Assembly (NCBI RefSeq): GCF_034134805.1
Contig: NZ_CP139419.1
Coordinates: 744,001 to 808,000, forward strand
Direction of reading: 5' to 3'
From: Streptococcus sp. S5
GTDB lineage: Bacteria; Bacillota; Bacilli; Lactobacillales; Streptococcaceae
DNA: 64,000 nt
A model generated the notes under the pieces. That model made no database searches, was not told where the DNA came from, and worked only from the letters and a program-made list of their open reading frames with translations. Every line of letters starts with the position of its first letter. Position 1 is the stretch's first letter. The position numbers and the translations under genes are program-made. Of the stretch, positions 61,200 through 64,000 are shown piece by piece.

Positions 61200-62045
61200 A
61201 TGAGTGTACAACAATCTATCGTTAACGGCTTTATTAGTCGTCGCGGGCTGATTACCTATTCAATGTTCGGAAGTCGTAACGGTTCGGACGGTACCGGTGA
61301 CTGTTCGGGGATCATGTCGCAAGTTTTGAAAGAAGCTGGTATCAATATCATCGGCTTACCGTCAACAGTTACTCTTGGTCAACAGCTCGCAAACAACGGC
61401 TTTTACCGCGTAAGTATCAACCAAGATTGGGACGCACAACCGGCCGATATTATTCTTATGAGCTGGGGTGCTGATATGTCAAGCTCAGGCGGAGCTGGTG
61501 GCCACGTCGGAGCGATGATCGATGATACATACTTCATTTCTTGCGACTACTCAACGCAGGGCGCAACAGGTCAGGCTATTAATACCTATCCTTGGAATGA
61601 TTATTATGCCTGGAATAAACCGAACTATATCGAGGTTTGGCGATATGCTGACACAGCACCGCAGACGGACAATCGAGCGAACACAGCCGTACAACCGCAA
61701 GAGAAAGCATACTACCAAGCGAACGAGGTTAAATACGTTAACGGTATCTATCAAATCAAGTGCGACTATCTCGCACCCGTCGGTTTTGATTGGACCGAAA
61801 ACGGTATTCCTGTTTCGCTGGTAAATTGGGTTGATAAAGACGGCAAAAACTTGCCAGACGGTGCGGATAAAGACTTCAAGGCGGGAATGTTCTTCTCGTT
61901 CGAACTCGATGAAGCCCATATCGCAGATACCGGCAAAGGTGGGTACTATGGCGGTTATTACTGGCGCCTCTTTGAGTTTGGGCAATTCGGCCCAGTTTGG
62001 CTATCGTGCTGGGACAAAGACGATTTAGTCAACTATTATGAATGA
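61200..62045 (+). CDS. Endolysin (Amidase_5 with zoocin-type binding domain)
   Basis: A 281-residue lysin. The catalytic domain (1-150) is of the bacteriophage peptidoglycan hydrolase/Amidase_5 type, with Cys in GTGDCSGIM and His in GGAGGHVGAM. A linker (about 155-170) is followed by a ZoocinA-TRD-like wall-binding domain (NGIYQIKCDYLAPVGFDWTE ... FGPVWLSCW). No choline-binding repeats, unlike pneumococcal phage lysins. Confidence 0.85.
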   Translation: MSVQQSIVNGFISRRGLITYSMFGSRNGSDGTGDCSGIMSQVLKEAGINIIGLPSTVTLGQQLANNGFYRVSINQDWDAQPADIILMSWGADMSSSGGAGGHVGAMIDDTYFISCDYSTQGATGQAINTYPWNDYYAWNKPNYIEVWRYADTAPQTDNRANTAVQPQEKAYYQANEVKYVNGIYQIKCDYLAPVGFDWTENGIPVSLVNWVDKDGKNLPDGADKDFKAGMFFSFELDEAHIADTGKGGYYGGYYWRLFEFGQFGPVWLSCWDKDDLVNYYE

Positions 62046-62056
62046 GGGGTGATTGA

Positions 62057-62476
62057 ATGAATCGCTCGAACTGTACGAATTTAAAGCAGTTTGAGGGCGG
62101 TCGAGTCGTTAAGCAAGGCGACTCGGCTTCCCTCTTTGGCTATGAGTTGCTAGATGAAAATTACAATCCAGTAACCGAATTGGAAGGTCAGGAAGCTACG
62201 ATCACACTTGCTAATCGTAGCGGTAAGACCAGTTTAACCAGCACGGTCACAGACCACAAGATTAAATTTACGATTGGTAAAATCTTACCAGTCGGTATCT
62301 ATCAAGTGGAAATCACTTGTGGACACTATGTATTTCCGTCTGATAAATCAACGGTAATCAAAGTGACACAATCTGCAGAAGAATATACTTCTGACAGTTT
62401 GGAAGAGCTTCGGAAGCGTGAGCAAGGCGAAGAACTCCCGGACCTTACCGTACTATATAATCTAGCTAAAATTTGA
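62057..62476 (+). CDS. BppU-like baseplate upper protein
   Basis: A 139-residue beta-rich protein (GRVVKQGDSASLFGYELLDE, then DKSTVIKVTQSAEEYTSDSL) matching the N-terminal domain of BppU-type baseplate proteins. It starts a three-gene set after the lysin, likely carrying the host-recognition device. Confidence 0.75.
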   Translation: MNRSNCTNLKQFEGGRVVKQGDSASLFGYELLDENYNPVTELEGQEATITLANRSGKTSLTSTVTDHKIKFTIGKILPVGIYQVEITCGHYVFPSDKSTVIKVTQSAEEYTSDSLEELRKREQGEELPDLTVLYNLAKI

Positions 62477-62487
62477 AAGGATAGAAC

Positions 62488-62838
62488 ATGACTTTAAACA
62501 CAGAGAAATTAACACAATTCGCGCAAGCAGTCGGAGCCGATGTCAAAGAAATTAAAACAACTTTGGCTAACAAAGCAGACAAGTCAGAAATTGGCCAAGG
62601 CGGGATCACACAACAACAACTAGACACGGCTATCGCTGGCGTCAAGACTGCCATTTTAGGCGATGGAGTACCAGAAGAATTAGATACTCTCAAAGAGATC
62701 GCTGACCGTATCGCAAATGGTGCAGGATCAGCAGACCAAGCTATTGTGTCTAAAATGACAGAGCTTGGCCAAAAATTCACTGACCTTGAGAATACCAATT
62801 TTGTGCAAATCTATACAACGGCTAAAAATACCCTCTAA
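62488..62838 (+). CDS. Tail-fibre-like coiled-coil protein
   Basis: A 116-residue protein with a helical N-terminus and the phage tail-fibre segment GDGVPEELDTLKEIADRIA. Probably a trimeric linker between baseplate and receptor-binding protein. Confidence 0.7.
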   Translation: MTLNTEKLTQFAQAVGADVKEIKTTLANKADKSEIGQGGITQQQLDTAIAGVKTAILGDGVPEELDTLKEIADRIANGAGSADQAIVSKMTELGQKFTDLENTNFVQIYTTAKNTL

Positions 62839-62849
62839 GGAGGTACTGA

Positions 62850-63734
62850 ATGGATAAATTAAAAAAAGCTATAGAATCCATTGGTCGTGATATTGGGGCG
62901 CTTCAAGCCAACCAAGGCGGAGCGTTACAGACTACCAAAGCTTACGAGTTATTTCCGACTTATGCGACATTACAAGCACAGATGACCACCAACATCAAAG
63001 AGAAGCACGTTGACTTAGGTCTGGACGCTCTCATTGACACCAAACTCCAAAACGGTGGTGATCCGTTTATTACACGGTCAAAATTGCCAACGATTGACAC
63101 AAGCCAACTTGCAAGTAAGAATGATCTGGAAGAACTCAAACGCAAAGTAGGAACGGGTGCTAATAGTGGAAGTACAGAATTAAAAGGTCAAGGTTTCCCG
63201 TACGCTCTAAATGCAGATATTGGTACAATTTATACCGATACGACAGCGAAGAATGGGGCTGTCAAGTGGATCAAAAAGACCGCTGGAACTGGCTCTAACG
63301 CTTGGTCTGTCTTGTTTGGTGATGTCAAACACAAGCCAAGAATTTCATCGAGCCAAAACAATGCGTATGTCGAGTTTAGACGTATAAACTCCACGGTAGA
63401 GGTCGGTTTCGGTGGTCTATCGTGGGGTTGGTTTGGAATCGTGAGACGAGGTGCGCCCAGCTACGTTCCCCAAGGGTCGGACCGTGAGCGTAACGTGGTG
63501 ATCTTAAATGTCGGTGGTATACCCGTTGGTTTTCGTGCCACTAGCTCAAAACTTGGTATTATGACAAATGACAAGGGAAAACGTTTGGGAACATTTTATT
63601 TAGGTGGGCCGGACGACGGCAACCAGCTACGCTTACAATTCGATGATCCAGTCCCAACAGATCGTGATATCGGAGACTTGCGATTTACAAATATGTCGTA
63701 TACCACGGACGACCCGTGGCCAGAAACTTTATAA
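62850..63734 (+). CDS. Receptor-binding protein
   Basis: A 294-residue protein: helical N-terminus (about 1-30), collagen-free neck, and a beta-rich C-terminal head (about 110-294) with aromatic and Gly-rich stretches (VEVGFGGLSWGWFGIVRRG). Last gene of the late operon, followed by a strong terminator. Likely binds a streptococcal wall polysaccharide (inference from position). Confidence 0.7.
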   Translation: MDKLKKAIESIGRDIGALQANQGGALQTTKAYELFPTYATLQAQMTTNIKEKHVDLGLDALIDTKLQNGGDPFITRSKLPTIDTSQLASKNDLEELKRKVGTGANSGSTELKGQGFPYALNADIGTIYTDTTAKNGAVKWIKKTAGTGSNAWSVLFGDVKHKPRISSSQNNAYVEFRRINSTVEVGFGGLSWGWFGIVRRGAPSYVPQGSDRERNVVILNVGGIPVGFRATSSKLGIMTNDKGKRLGTFYLGGPDDGNQLRLQFDDPVPTDRDIGDLRFTNMSYTTDDPWPETL

Positions 63735-63745
63735 GATGACAACAG

Positions 63746-63772
63746 CGGTAGCGTAATGCTACCGTTTTTTTT
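63746..63772 (+). terminator. Terminator of the late operon
   Basis: CGGTAGC-GTAAT-GCTACCG followed by T8. Confidence 0.9.
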
Positions 63773-63873
63773 ATTTTCCAAGTAAATTCCAAATAGGTTA
63801 AAAATATTGTAAAATCAACGTTTTTTTATTTTCTTTGAAATGCGAAAGGATAGCAGTACTTTTTAAAATGTGC

Positions 63874-63938
63874 TATAATATATACGATAATCGAATACTA
63901 TCACTTACTTGAACCACTAGCCCCAACTAGTGGTTTTG
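63874..63938 (+). ncRNA. Predicted ~50-nt RNA at the right end
   Basis: TGC-TATAAT (63874-63879) is an extended -10; about 33 bases after the predicted start AACCACTAG-CCCCAA-CTAGTGGTT plus TTTG (63912-63937) is a terminator. No gene fits between. Short orphan transcription unit, either phage or host. Confidence 0.45.
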
Positions 63939-63983
63939 TCTGTTATAACGGCAATTTTACAGATTGTCTATTATAACGGCAAT
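63938..63983. repeat. Two direct repeats with 28-bp period
   Basis: GTCTGTTATAACGGCAAT (63938-63955) and GTCTATTATAACGGCAAT (63966-63983), 17 of 18 identical. They may be integrase arm sites near attR or the start of a longer array cut by the window edge. Confidence 0.6.
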
Positions 63984-63987
63984 CGAA

Positions 63988-63996
63988 TGACTACGT
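63988..63996. other. Candidate attR core
   Basis: TGACTACGT, matching 25990-25998 at the left end. If correct the prophage is about 38.0 kb. The flanking host sequence lies outside the window, so this is unproven. Confidence 0.3.
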
Positions 63997-64000
63997 AATT

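Noticed and set aside
63938..63983. CRISPR array
   Set aside because: Only two 18-bp repeats with a 10-bp gap and no cas genes; nothing CRISPR-like elsewhere.

Overview
The window is chromosomal DNA of a Streptococcus, most like the mitis/sanguinis/parasanguinis side of the genus, carrying one nearly complete siphovirus prophage. The call rests on gene content and order: MFS transporter-rpmG-secG-rnr-smpB-tehB, divergent pepQ/ccpA, the glycolipid glycosyltransferase pair (cpoA and its partner), T-box-thrS, and vicRKX all match what I know of pneumococcus-like genomes. The species cannot be fixed from this sequence alone.

Host part, about 1-25.95 kb. Transport and translation-quality genes come first (1-4.55 kb). 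A structured repeat element and a TetR regulator follow, then mntH, an ABC transporter pair, a metallophosphoesterase and an Rrf2 regulator (to 12.6 kb). Next are pepQ/ccpA, the membrane glycolipid operon, and thrS under a T-box. A DUF389 membrane protein sits between thrS and a second, diverged copy of the thrS 3' end. The essential two-component operon vicRKX, a lipoprotein and a DUF454 protein complete the host side. Two dispersed repeat families occur here: a ~254-bp element at 4.6 and 24.5 kb whose core folds into a multi-branched RNA with compensatory changes, and a ~175-bp terminator-like repeat at 5.8 and 12.6 kb in opposite orientations.

Prophage, about 25.99 kb to at least 63.8 kb (its right junction is at or beyond the window edge). 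The left end has the integrase and a lysogeny module on the minus strand (zinc-ribbon membrane protein, ImmA-type protease, repressor) facing a Cro-like gene across 17-bp operators. The early plus-strand module encodes a Sak4-like ATPase, a helicase broken by a stop codon in its Walker A region, a DUF669 SSB-like protein, a primase-polymerase, a D5-type helicase, an iteron-rich origin candidate and a VRR-NUC nuclease. Translationally coupled to the nuclease is an LPXTG-anchored adhesin-like surface protein, an unexpected cargo for this position. A 0.5-kb non-coding stretch packed with stem-closed RNA modules follows, including a D-armless tRNA-like fold. Small accessory genes and a late regulator lead into an HK97-type cos packaging and head module (HNH, TerS, tRNA-Trp, TerL, portal, ClpP protease, capsid), then connectors, tail, lysis and receptor-binding genes.

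Recoding and RNA processing are conspicuous in the late genes. The capsid gene ends in a CCC-TAA +1 slip site with a GC-rich hairpin and a 54-codon HeH/LEM-like extension. The major tail protein gene ends in a CCCAAAG -1 signal with a well-spaced hairpin. The tail chaperone pair uses AAAAAAG. The tape-measure gene is split by a 1284-nt group I intron carrying an endonuclease gene. These, the RNA array and the surface adhesin are the parts I consider most worth a second look.
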